Shown in pieces: positions 54,730 to 64,000 of a DNA stretch of 64,000 bases. The translations under genes and the position numbers were made by a program. The stretch is from Asterochloris sp. CNOR1 (taxonomy: Eukaryota; Chlorophyta; Trebouxiophyceae; Trebouxiales; Trebouxiaceae): the NCBI GenBank assembly GCA_963969365.1, contig OZ017755.1, positions 186,001-250,000 on the forward strand, given 5' to 3'. The notes beneath the pieces are model-generated. The model was given only the letters and a program-made list of their open reading frames with translations. It was not told the origin of the DNA and did not search any database. How positions within the stretch are numbered: position 1 is the first letter of the stretch; each line of letters opens with the position of its first letter.

Positions 54730-57700
54730 TCAGTACACTGCCGCAGGGCACACATGCTTGTCTAGCAGCTGCTTGAATTTTTTCTTTCTTTCTTGACGCA
54801 TCTGACCAGTCCCAGCGTCCTGTGCAAACCCAAAATCTATCAGTCTCGCACAGGGGCGCCCACCATTGTGAAGCAGCATCAAGTTGTTGGCGCGAATGTC
54901 GCCGTGCAGCATGCCAGCGGAATGCACAGTGCTGAGCGCAGCCAGGGCATCTTCCACAGCTTCCTGATTGATCGACCTCTGCTGCGCCAGCGAGGCGCCT
55001 GTCAGCAGCTCTGTGGCCAGCACCAGCACGCTGCCATTACAGGTCGTGCCCCAGTACAACAGTCTGGGCACATGCTTGCTCCAGAGGCGAACCAGCCAGA
55101 TGTAGGCAGTGATCTCGTTCAGCAAGACCTGCATGTTGTGTTGCTGTCAAGCGCTTGTTGAGCCCTGCTTCTTGCTTGTCGGTGCACTAGCAATCAGGCA
55201 CTAGGCAGTTCCAGAGCGCACCAAACCTGGTATTGTCATGCAAGGAGGCCAGCTTTTTGGAGGACAGGCTCTTAGCCACCCACCTTGCCCCTAAAGGAGT
55301 TCACGCGAGCTAGTTTGTAGACCACCTCCACGCTGCCGATGCGCCCGCGCCACAAGCGGCCACTCTCAGCCATGGGCAAATGGCTTTGTCTGCATCTGCA
55401 GCGTCTCTGCAGGGCAATCGCGCAGCGACGGAAGCAGCCCAGCCTGACTCTGCTGTGTGACTGATTGCTGCTTGCTGGCTCTGTTGTAAGAACTGGTTCC
55501 ACTCCGGCGACGGCTGCCGCCTTGCCTGCAAGCACAATAACGGAGTGCCTGCCGGGCATGGTTCAACCCAGAACACCGCCGCTTCCCACCTGTGCTGGCC
55601 CAAATGGCATAAGATTGGCAGCCTTGAGCCACAATGAGCGCTGCCAGACAACAGCAAATGAGGGGCGAGCCTGTGGGCGCACCTTGTAGTGGTTCCTTGT
55701 GATGCTGTGCGCATTGACCGTCCTTGCCGACTGCCCGCCACTTGATGTTCTGAGCTGCGAGCCACATCATCTTCTGAGCTGGCTGATGGGTCAGGGCTAG
55801 AGCGCTCTGGCTTTGCTCCTGCATGTGAGAATGCAACATGAAGTGGACACAGCAGAGGGTTGTCAGGAGGGCTTGCTCCACCATGGCAGGAGCCTCAATA
55901 AGTCTGTTGATGTAGTCAGAGGCCAACCATCAGCTTGGCGCTCAGCGTCACGCCGGACGATGCATCTCAACAACGGAGTGCGCAGCAGGGCTTTGCTGAC
56001 CTGTTGGGAACAACAGGCGGCTCTTGTCCTGATCGCACAGCGCACGCGTCATGATGAACGACACAGCTGCCAGCAAGGGAGGAGTCCTGCTGTCGCAGGA
56101 GATGGGCGGTGAGATCTGGAGACCTTTGCCTCCCACCATGCACAGATACCACGTGCGCCCTGTGGTGAACACGCCACAGCGGAGCTTCCAGCTGCAGGGA
56201 AAGCCGCTTGTCATTGCTGGCCAACACAGCAGTGTGTGTGCTGCGTATTGCAGCACAACTACAGTGCAGCAGGCCTACGTCACAGGTGCACTTTGGCCAT
56301 ACAGTGCTTCAGAGGATGGTGCTGCAGCAGCTGAACATCCCAAGTAACAACAGTTGAGCGGGCATGCAACTTACTTGCTGAGGTCCCGCCACAGTTGACA
56401 CACAGTCTCCACAATGGTGTCCACCACTCCTTCTGTGACAAGCACGCCGCCTGCAAGTGTGATGTCGCTATGGCAACCTGCATGTGAACATGAGGCTGAA
56501 GCTCAAGGCTTGTCCTGTGGACTGCAGCTCCTCAAAGCATGCTTCGGCAGCTTTGCTGCAATGCACTAGAAAGTGCCCCACCTTCCTTGCGTGCCTTCCA
56601 GCACTCAACTGCGTCTGGCGCAGGTCGCCCTGCTGACACTGGGATCTTTCCAGGGCGCTTCAGCTCAAAGGCCACCAGAGGTTCTGGCAATGCGCCATTG
56701 GCAGAAAGCAGCATATCCACAAAGCCAGGGCGCTGCCTCCTGCCCACTGGAATTGGCATCTGCAAGCACATCTGCTGCGGCAGCGTTTGCTGCCCCGCCA
56801 GCTGCTGCCACCCCGCCAGCTGCTGCTTTCGCAAAGCTGCCTGGCTCCGCCTCTGCAGCCTGCTGCTCACTGGGAGAAGGCCCATGAACCTCTGGTGCAG
56901 ACACACCATGCCTTGATGAGGTAACCTGCAAGCTGCCCCATGCAAAGAGGCTTGTCCTTGCTGTGCGCCCATCCTTGCGGTCCAGTAAATTTACAATGCC
57001 CCTGCAGTGAGGACATGGAGCGCATTTTGAGCTGAGCAGGCTGGCTGGCAGCAGGCATCGACCTAGTGGCACATTTTAATTGGATTGCCAGATCTGGCAA
57101 GCATCAGGCAGCTGTAAAAGAGGAGCTCAGGCACCTGGTGATGGTATAAACACAGCTGGTCACGGCACCCTCATTGCTGCCTTTGTCCCGCAGGTATTCC
57201 GGTTCGAGCAGGGGCAACAGGGGGCGCTCGGAGTCTGCAGCCTGCAGGTGCCTGCGGATGTCAGCGATAACATCCCAGGCTGCAGCGTTCTCCGGGCCGA
57301 ACTCGTACTTGGACCCCTCCTTGTGGATGCTCTCGCTGCGCATGAACACTGGAGGGTCCAGCCGCTGCTCGAGCCACTCCCGCTCAGAGATTTTTGGAAC
57401 TGACGCTGCACCAGCAAGACCACAGCAGTGAGCGGTACAGGCAGACGTGCAGGCTGCTTTGTGTCATGTTCAAGGCGGAGCTTGCTCCAAAATGCTTGAA
57501 GCCGCCTGTGCAGCCCCCATCACACCAAGTCCTCACCTGTCTCAATGCACAATACGCCCACCCAGACACAACCAGCAGCAGCAGCATGCCAGACTGCACC
57601 TTTGAAGCCAGGCCGCTTACACAGCCATCAGGTCAGCCATTAGAGCAACTGCCAGCAAAGGCAAATAGAGCCTGGTGACAGTCTTTCAGGCAGAGGCAAC

Positions 57701-58085
57701 CCAAGACATGATGGCCGGCTGATAGACTTGCCTGTCGCTGCCTCTAACACCTTGAGGGTGTATGCCCCATGCAGGAGGAGATCCACGGTGGTGTAGGTGT
57801 ATCTGGCATCCTGGAGGTCCCCCTTGTACCCTGCCGCCTCCAGTGCTTGTATGATCTGCGATGCCTGCTTGGGGGGGTTGCAGAAGCGCCCGAGGTCGAC
57901 CTCTTTGCCGCCCCTGAGCACCGTGACGACGATGTCCTGCATCATAGCAGAGACATGCTTGAAAGCTCTATCTGCCTATCTGCCTAGGGAGTGATCTTTC
58001 AGAGGGACAGCATGCTCAGGGCACTGTCACAGGAGCCTGCACAACTTGAACACCATACCTGCGCCTGCTGCTCAGTTTCAGCCAT
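54730..58085 (-). CDS. PD-(D/E)xK nuclease plus protein kinase fusion, Crinkler-like
   Basis: The N-terminal exon (58085-58059, MAETEQQAQ) joins through phase-0 splicing to DIVVTVLRGGKEVDLGRFCN (from 57936) and SQIIQALEAAGYKGDLQDA. A GC-AG intron (gcaagt) links to SEREWLEQRLDPPVFMRSE (~57395), and then GIVNLLDRKDGRTARTSLFA. A restriction-endonuclease-like core follows: RPGFVDMLLSANGALPEP and VAFELKRPGK (~56690-56630), giving the D...ExK signature. Next are SDITLAGGVLVTEGVV (~56450) and GVFTTGRTWYLCMVGG with GLQISPPIS (~56170-56110), as found in nuclease-kinase Crinklers. The kinase part has VYKLARVNSFRGK (~55300), VLLNEITAYIWLVRL, HGDIRANNLMLL (HxD...N catalytic loop) and LIDFGFAQ, ending DKHVCPAAVY. 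Crinkler-type proteins are nuclear-acting effectors or conflict proteins in oomycetes, fungi and other eukaryotes. The start and linker exons between 56040 and 55400 are uncertain. Confidence 0.65.
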
Positions 58086-58414
58086 GGTGTCAAAAGCTCC
58101 TGATGTAGCTTGATGAGGGTACTAGCTGTTAGTTGCTCAGCACCCATGCCTGCAGCGACCAGCATCGCGGACGGTAGGCTAAGCCTCTGTGTTTTCAGGG
58201 ACATCCTTGCAGCACAAGGCAGGATGTGTGCACCTGCGCAGCTCTTGGCAGTGACCAAGCTGTGCTTGGTGGAAATTATTATGGCATGTCAGAGATATTC
58301 AAGGTTTAGAAATGTATCCAGCAGCAGCGTATTGCCGTTTGCAGTGGCCTCTTGAAAGCCTCGAAAGTACCTCCCGACCCTGATTCCTAGGTCAAGAAAC
58401 CCTAGCGCGCCAAA
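58086..58414. promoter_or_regulatory. Gap between nuclease-kinase and Crypton-like genes
   Basis: About 330 bases between divergent start candidates. It contains only short chance frames and a direct repeat gatcgtcgatctgagatcgacc-like palindromic run near 58421-58443 at its right edge. Confidence 0.25.
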
Positions 58415-61400
58415 GTGTCCCAGATCGTCGATCTGAGATCGACCTTCATGCAGCACTGGCAGGTGTCATCTGCTGAGTACAGCAGCTACATCAACCTTGT
58501 CATCAGCCTGGGGCTGGCTGAGGACTACAATGCACAAGTGCGTGCCAGCTGCTCCCCAAACACCCCCCCTTCCCTCAGAGCGGCCATTGATCAAGCCTGT
58601 GGACACCTGTCTGGATTGGTGGATGATCTCCAGCCAGTGCCGGCCTCTGCCCCTGGTGTGCACAGTTTAGAGACTTGGGGCCAGCAGAATGGAGCACCAG
58701 TCTCAGACGCAGCAGTTGGCTTGGCAGCAGCCATGCCTAACACTCCTGAGGAGGAAGTTCGTATCCTACAGCTCACCCAGCTCATCAATGCCTGTCATGG
58801 TGCGGCTAAGCCACAGAACACATGTGAAGAACACAAACTGTACAGTTCAGGCTGAAAATTCAGCTGCCAAGCTCTGGAAGGTAGGCGCTGCATGGCATTT
58901 ACTCCTGTTCTTATGGCGCCCTTGAGGCTTCCAAGGCCATGTCACTCACACACATGTGGTCCTGCAGAGATACTGTGAGCAGGAGGCGCACCGGTACCCT
59001 GATGGCGACCTCATGTCTCAGGCCAAGATTCTTGAGTTCTCGGTGTGGCTTGTGGATGAGGCAGTGCAGCAGGATGGTGCTCGCTACTCGTTCAGCAGCG
59101 TGGGATGAGAGGCCACTCCACTGCTGTGTCTGAGCTGCGCACATGTCCTGCCCTCCCCAACTTTGGCCTGGTGCATGCAGTGATCATCTATGCCACCTAA
59201 GGAAGTCCGAAGAGAGCAGTATGCGCAGGGGCGCATCACCTCAGATGTACCTGCACCCCTGGAGATGCAGGCGGTCAGGGACTTGCTCCGTGCACGTGGC
59301 AGGGAGATGCAGGCTGAGAACCTCAATGCGCAAGTGGCAGCTCAGGTGGGTCCCGGCCTGGTCAGAGCGCCTTGTGCAAACATAATCATAGCGTGTCTGA
59401 CACCAGCTTGTATCTGCAGGTGGATGCCGCACTGAGCGCAGGGCAGCTTCGCCAGTCCCTGCAAACAGCTTTCAAGCAGAAGCAGTGGCAGTGGGCCTAT
59501 CTGCTGAGGATGGCAATGACTTTCATGCCAGCCACACTGGGCCGCTCTGATGACCTGCGCAAGCTTCCCTGAAGCTGCCTGGCACTGAGGACGCACGATA
59601 ATGTGGGCCCCGTGCCCTCTGTGGCAATCCTCTTCGGTAGCATGCAGGGGAAGACTGTGAAGCCTGGTCAGGTGGATGTTCCTGGTGTCGTCAGGTATGC
59701 GCCTTCATGCTGTCAGACGCAGTTGGGCAGTGTGCTGCAGTGTGTTCTCAGTCATTACGCCTCCTCTGCCACAGGTACCGAGACCATCGCATCTGTCCTC
59801 AGGCAGCGCTTGCCGACCTGGCTGTCGCCACCTTCCACAGGGGCATCGAACCTGAGGATCTGGCCAAGTTCATTGTTGCCGCCCCTAGCATGCAGGGGAT
59901 TCAGCCCATGAGCGGGGCAGACCCTCAACGTTCACCTTCGGCAGGCTTTTGACCTTGCTGGTGAGCCAGTGCGTTCATGCTTCAGGTTTTGGACACGGCT
60001 GTGGGTGACATCTGTGGCTTGTTACATCGCAGGCGTGCCCTGTGGCAGGCTTGATGGGTACTCAACGAAAGGGGAAGTCAGCCACAAATTCAAGAAGCAT
60101 GGTGTGGAGGCGGCTAAGAGCGTGGGCATAAACAAAGCGAAGATCAAGATGGCGGCAAGGTAGGCAACTCAGGCCATGCTGTGCATTCTGAACAGTGTTG
60201 TCCCAGCTGACCAGTGGTTTGGCTTGCAGGCGTGAGTCTGACACCACAGACTTGTACTGCATCTTTGACCCGGACACAGCCCACAGGCTGGCTGGTTGGG
60301 GACGGGACTGGCATGAGAATCATCGTTTGGGCCAGGCTGATTACAAGGTAGGGTCACTGGAGTGCCACTGCTTCTCACAGAAATCACCATTATCTGGGGA
60401 GGTGGGGGACTGATCCAATTGTGTTCTGCAGGCTGAGGAGGATGTGCTAGACCGCATCATCCCAGGCTTGACAGTGCTCCTGCGCCAAGCTGGCATGCGA
60501 TGCCACCCTGCACATCCTTTGCTGGCGCCATCGACCACCTGCGGCAAGTGTTTGTGCAGAATGCCAGCTTGAGAATTGATTCATATGGGGACCAGTGGCT
60601 CCGCACCATCCCGCCAGCCGCCAGCCGTTTTCTGCAGAGCACTGTAGGCAAGCAGCTGCGGCAGGAGACTTGGGAGAAACACATTGCTGCTGAGGCGGTT
60701 CTCAGCGACAGGAACATGTTGTTCACCAACCCAACGGTGAGCGCTGCGGCCCCTAGGAGGTGTCGTCAAACATGCATTGCTCTGAACCTTTGCCCTTCCA
60801 TGTCGCAGGCTCTCTTCTTCAAGACGCTGGGTGGAAATGAGGTCATGCCTATGCCTCTTGCCCCGGTGGTGATGCTGCCTCAGGTGCCTCTTTCTGGTGT
60901 TCAGCCCCCAGCATCACCCAAACCCATCCCATGGGTGCCTCTGGCTTCACAGGCCAGCTATGGCGTTACTCTGCCACCTCAGTCCCTCAGTGCGCTGAGC
61001 GCCTTGGATGAGAGGGACTCCCTTTTGTTCGAGAAGCAGGTGTGTCGTCAATCGCCTTCCAGCTTGAGCGCCTGTGTACTGGTCAGACTGTACTTCCCCT
61101 TGTCAGCTGCAGGTCTGGAAGCTCTCAAGATTTCAAACAGTCCCAGAGGCATTTGAGGCGTTCTCCAAGATTTCAACGGTGCCTTCAGACTTCCGCAGGT
61201 GGCAGGGCAGCAAGAAGGAAGCAAGGGCCAGCAGCACGGCATTCTCAAGATTCAAGAATGGCCTTGCTGCTGAGGTCAGAAACCGCATGGATGCCTTGGA
61301 AAGCACCATGGCTGCTGTTGTTGGGGCTTTAGGAATGGAACGTGAGCGCATCGATGGGATATCCCCGCCACCAGGACAGTCAGCTCACTGCAGCAGCTAT

Positions 61401-61535
61401 GCAGCAAGTACAGCAGTGATTCCAAGCTGCTTGGCAAGCTTAAGCAGAGCGGCTGAGCAAGCCTTTGATGGTTTGCTGATCTGCATTGACAATTCCTACC
61501 GCCATTTCCCTGCACAAGTCACATTTCTCTGCTGA
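58415..61535 (+). mobile_element. Crypton/Ndc10-like tyrosine-recombinase gene, decayed
   Basis: The order of segments matches Crypton-type recombinases, which carry an Ndc10-like tyrosine-recombinase domain followed by a GCR1_C DNA-binding domain. Visible are an N-terminal helical part (VDLRSTFMQHWQVSSAEYSS; AAKLWK then YCEQEAHRYPDGDLMSQAKI near 58880-59020), MQAVRDLLRARGREMQ (59270), QWQWAYLLRMAMTFMPATLG and SDDLRKL (59490-59565). Then NVGPVPSVAILFGSMQGKTV (59605) and YRDHRICPQAALADLAVATF (59780), the family's GKT...RHRD...CP.GAL signature. Next are VSHKFKKHGVEAAKSVGINK (60085), DTTDLYCIFDPDTAHRLAGW (60245) and FVQNASLRIDSYGDQWL (60555). The end, WKLSRFQTVPEAFEAFSKI with RFKNGLAAEVRNRMDALEST, fits GCR1_C. 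A TGA at 59570-59572 interrupts the frame between SDDLRKL and NVGPVPS, and the N-terminal exons do not join cleanly, so this copy is probably inactive. No terminal repeats are expected for Cryptons and I see none. Confidence 0.65.
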
Positions 61536-61979
61536 AAGTCATATCTTACTGAACAGTGTAACATTTCACTCAAAAAGTCAAATTTCACTCCACAGAATCA
61601 CATTTCACGCATGCGGCAAGCCTTTAAGGCTTGCCCTTGCAAGACTACACTTGATACACTCTTCTCTGGGCCAATTCATCATTCTGACTACCCATTGTAC
61701 AACCCCATTTCACTACACTTGGACTTCACTTGAAGATATGAACCTGAGCAAGCTGGCCCCACCAACACATGTCACACATGTGGTGGCTTTTGGGACCTGG
61801 AAATGGCTACACTTGAATACCTGGTGGCAAAAGAGGACGTCCTGGGGGCTCAAAAGGATTGCACATGCTGCATCTGTTACATGTCACAAAGTCATACAAG
61901 GTGATTACTTGGATGCACTTTCACACCTACTCTGTGACGTGGTGATTCAAACATAATCATGATTGTAGATGAGCTTGCA
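61536..61979. other. AT-richer non-coding stretch with short tttcac repeats
   Basis: No exon is evident. The start (61505-61610) repeats a motif of about 22 bases: cacatttctctg, catttcactcaaaa, aatttcactccaca, cacatttcacgc. Composition is AT-richer than the gene regions, and it separates the recombinase gene from the decayed frames to the right. Confidence 0.45.
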
Positions 61980-62700
61980 TCATCTGGCCTTCCTCACATC
62001 AGCAATGACAGCTGCCGGCAGATTGTAACTGACATTTGCCCTTGCTGGCGCACGGTCAGCCTTCCATCCAGGTGGTAGGCGCTTTTTGAACAGCGCAATG
62101 AAGCCCTCCTCATTGAAATGCTTCAGCATGGGAACTGTGAGCGCGCTGGGCCAGACTGCAATTTCCTGATTGGCTCAAGGAGCCTGTATCGGTAAAATCA
62201 GGCGGGTGTCCCTCCACAATTTTGCGAGAAACCACCACTTCTCGTCTCAGGCAGCATCCGTCGGGCCCTTGCAGGTACTTCAAGGAGCGCTTCCGCTCCC
62301 AAGTCTGCTGCTCCTTTGGGCGGTGGTTCGCATGGTCGTTGTTGTTCACGTACAGCGACCTGTAGTCGCCAAGCCCCTTCAGGCCGCGAGCTGGTCCAGC
62401 ATCTGCTTTCAACTCGTTGAAAAAATTCACCTCCACAGAGCCAGTCTCGGTGCCATTTAGGGTGCCATGGAGGCAGCAATACGGGCTTTGACAGCGCTCT
62501 TGGTCTTGGGTGCCTCAGACATCACAAGGAAGTGTGCATGTTTGTTGCCTGTCTTGTGGTGACAAGTGCCTGAGTACTTCTTTATGTTGTGTCCAAAAAC
62601 ATCCTTCAGGGCCGCCACGCTGTCCTGCGAGACCCGCGGCAGCTGGTCCGACCGTCAGACGGTCTTCATTGTGGTGATATGATTGACAATGACTTCAAAG
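61980..62700 (-). pseudogene. Decayed, unrecognised protein gene
   Basis: Three adjoining coding-like blocks read leftwards in different frames: QDSVAALKDVFGHNIKKYSG with KTGNKHAHFLVMSEAPK (~62630-62510), ELKADAGPARGLKGLGDYRS with CLRREVVVSRKIVEGHPP (~62420-62210), and TVPMLKHFNEEGFIALFKKR with VSYNLPAAVIADVRKAR and a stop at 61980-61982. Consistent codon character but broken frames suggest a dead gene, perhaps accessory to a mobile element. I recognise no family. Confidence 0.45.
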
Positions 62701-62739
62701 TTGCGCTCTTGCAATTGCCTTTTGCTGCTGCCTTGCTTG

Positions 62740-62880
62740 GACTTCATCCTGGCCTGCTTTCCTATGGAGTAAGATTGAACAGCTCTAAGTAAGGCCTCAG
62801 CCCATGACGACAATCTCAATGTTGTGATTGATCACCTCGTGGCTGCCTTGCGCTTAGACTTCATCGTTGCCTGCTCAAGA
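62740..62880 (+). repeat. Local duplication, cttggacttcatcctggcctgc
   Basis: A block at about 62735-62760 recurs at 62850-62872 (cttagacttcatcgttgcctgc). Flanking sequence is also similar, giving a unit of about 115 bases that may belong to the array to its right. Confidence 0.6.
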
Positions 62881-62889
62881 GAGCAGCCA

Positions 62890-63340
62890 CCTCTGTCTGC
62901 CTGAGCACAGACTAATGCTGAGCAGAAAGGTGATTAGCACGCGCATGCGAGCCCCTAGGGGAAGGCCTTCCCTCTTGAGTTTTGGTGAACTTGGTGGTGC
63001 TCACCTGCCCGGACCAGCTGCATTTGCCAGGCAGACAGGTAGCACAGATTAGACACAGACATGAGCCCCCCTCCCCTGACTTTTAGTGAGTGTGGTGGTG
63101 CTTGCACACTTCGCCCTGTCTGCTTCAGCACAGACTGATGTCAATAGAGAATGATTGGCATGCCCGCATGAGCCCTCCTCTTCTGATGCTTGGTGTTCAT
63201 GGTGATGATTATCTGCCCAGACCAGCTTTGTTTGCCTTAGCACAGATTAATGTTGAGCAGAAGGGATGGACATGAGCACAAGAGCCCCCCCTCCCTATAC
63301 TCTGGTGATTTTGGTGATGCTCAGACACTAATTCACATTC
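62890..63340 (+). repeat. Tandem array of four units of about 110-120 bases
   Basis: Each unit has tttgcc-or-tctgc, agcacaga-taatg-tgagcagaa, a variable middle, gagccccc-ctcc, and ttggtg-t-ggtgatg-t. Units start near 62897, 63020, 63120 and 63230. I see no protein in the array. Confidence 0.8.
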
Positions 63341-63404
63341 AGTCCATGGCTTCTCAAACCACAAACGTGGAGGGGGGGTGGGGAAGTCTTGTTCTTGTAA
63401 TGCT

Positions 63405-63615
63405 ACTATTGCAAGTGCATCTAGGAGTTCCAGATCTGCTTCTTGAGCGCACGCACTTGGTCTTGGCCGAGCTGCTGGAGATAGGCATCTCAGAATCAAA
63501 TCACTGATATCACTAAATGTTGAGGGAGGAGGTTGAAGGCTATGCAAGGATGTCACTTTAATGTGCGGGGTCTGCGGGTGCATATAGGAGTTCCACATCT
63601 GACTCTTGATCCCAC
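63405..63615 (+). repeat. Duplicated block, 164 bases apart
   Basis: gtgcatctaggagttccagatctg at about 63415 recurs as gtgcatataggagttccaca at about 63579, each followed by a cttgagc or cttgatc run. Confidence 0.75.
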
Positions 63616-63830
63616 ATGTCTGGTCACCCCATCGAACAATTGCGATGACACTGTTTTTGGGTAAAAAGCAGCTCGTTACGCTCAAGCTGAGCTGCACGCT
63701 CTTTCACCAGCTTTTTGATTTTCTTGTGCTGGGCTGACAGGGGACCGGCCTCATCAAGCTCCTCAATCTCGCCCTCCACCCACCCACAGAAGGACTGCAG
63801 CACCCGGGTGCTCGCAATGTCCAGGTGTTC
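63600..63830 (-). pseudogene. Coding-like fragment at right edge
   Basis: A minus-strand frame reads CGWVEGEIEELDEAGPLSAQ then HKKIKKLVKERAAQLERNEL and LFTQKQ, a charged, probably coiled-coil stretch. It is open for about 60 residues and looks coding, but its neighbours leftwards are repeats and rightwards a palindrome. It may be the remnant of the same dead element as 61980-62700. Confidence 0.4.
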
Positions 63831-63889
63831 CGCAAGTTTGAACTTGCGAGTTCATGAGGTGGAATGAATTCATTCCACCTCATGAACTC
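63831..63889. repeat. Perfect 42-base palindrome beside a smaller inverted repeat
   Basis: From 63848 to 63889 the sequence equals its own reverse complement, centred on gaattc, with arms starting gagttcatgaggtggaatg. Immediately to its left, cgcaagtt and aacttgcg form an inverted repeat with a two-base centre (63831-63848). The two share their junction bases. Confidence 0.95.
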
Positions 63890-64000
63890 TGGCACTCCTG
63901 CAGCCATCAAGACTGGCTGGGGCCAAGCTGACACAGGACACAGTGGTCCAGCTTGTGCAATACTGGCAAGCCTTCTGATCCTCACCTGGCTCAGTGAGCA

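Noticed and set aside
63848-63889. Bacterial-type transcription terminator
   Set aside because: The palindrome has no loop and no T run, and the sequence is eukaryotic nuclear DNA.
1-64000. tRNA and rRNA genes
   Set aside because: I saw no cloverleaf with a recognisable T-loop GTTCRA context in gene-free stretches and no rRNA core sequence. A dedicated scan would be needed to exclude a tRNA.

Overview
The window is nuclear DNA of a green alga, most likely a coccoid chlorophyte of the Trebouxiophyceae type. The genes are rich in short introns. One gene encodes a nucleus-encoded plastid ribosomal protein (uL6c). Codon use is moderately GC-rich, and the sequence is saturated with tgcag acceptors and gtgag donors. 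The species is not identifiable from sequence alone.

Layout. A leucine-rich-repeat gene (-, ~0.7-2.7 kb) is divergent from NPL4 (+, 3.0-6.9 kb), the ubiquitin-binding cofactor of Cdc48/p97. Then come the histone chaperone ASF1 (+, 7.2-9.5 kb), a poorly resolved coding stretch (9.6-11.2 kb) and an RluA-family RNA pseudouridine synthase (+, 11.4-15.4 kb). Next are an unrecognised gene (-, 15.6-17.2 kb) and a large five-span membrane glycoprotein of prominin/tweety type (-, 17.7-26.4 kb). From 26.5 to 37.6 kb lie two copies of one kinase-like gene in inverted, tail-to-tail arrangement. Both lack a normal catalytic loop and both show decay. They are followed by an organelle-targeted haloacid-dehalogenase-like hydrolase (+, 37.8-41.7 kb), a DPY-30 plus GAF protein resembling radial spoke protein RSP2 (-, 42.3-49.6 kb) and plastid ribosomal protein L6 (+, 49.7-52.0 kb). 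The right end holds a second LRR-like gene (-, 52.6-54.6 kb), a Crinkler-like PD-(D/E)xK nuclease plus kinase fusion (-, 54.7-58.1 kb), a Crypton/Ndc10-like tyrosine-recombinase gene (+, 58.4-61.5 kb) and decayed, repeat-rich sequence to the end.

The genes do not form one pathway. Many stand as tightly spaced divergent pairs with about 100-330 bases between start codons, alternating with convergent pairs.

The most striking signal is not a gene. Introns of most genes carry tandem, decayed copies of the edge of the neighbouring exon together with its splice site. Acceptor-side copies lie in the intron before the exon and donor-side copies in the intron after it. I call these exon echoes. They suggest that tandem duplication across splice junctions is a major source of intron sequence in this genome. 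Several introns also use GC-AG rather than GT-AG ends.
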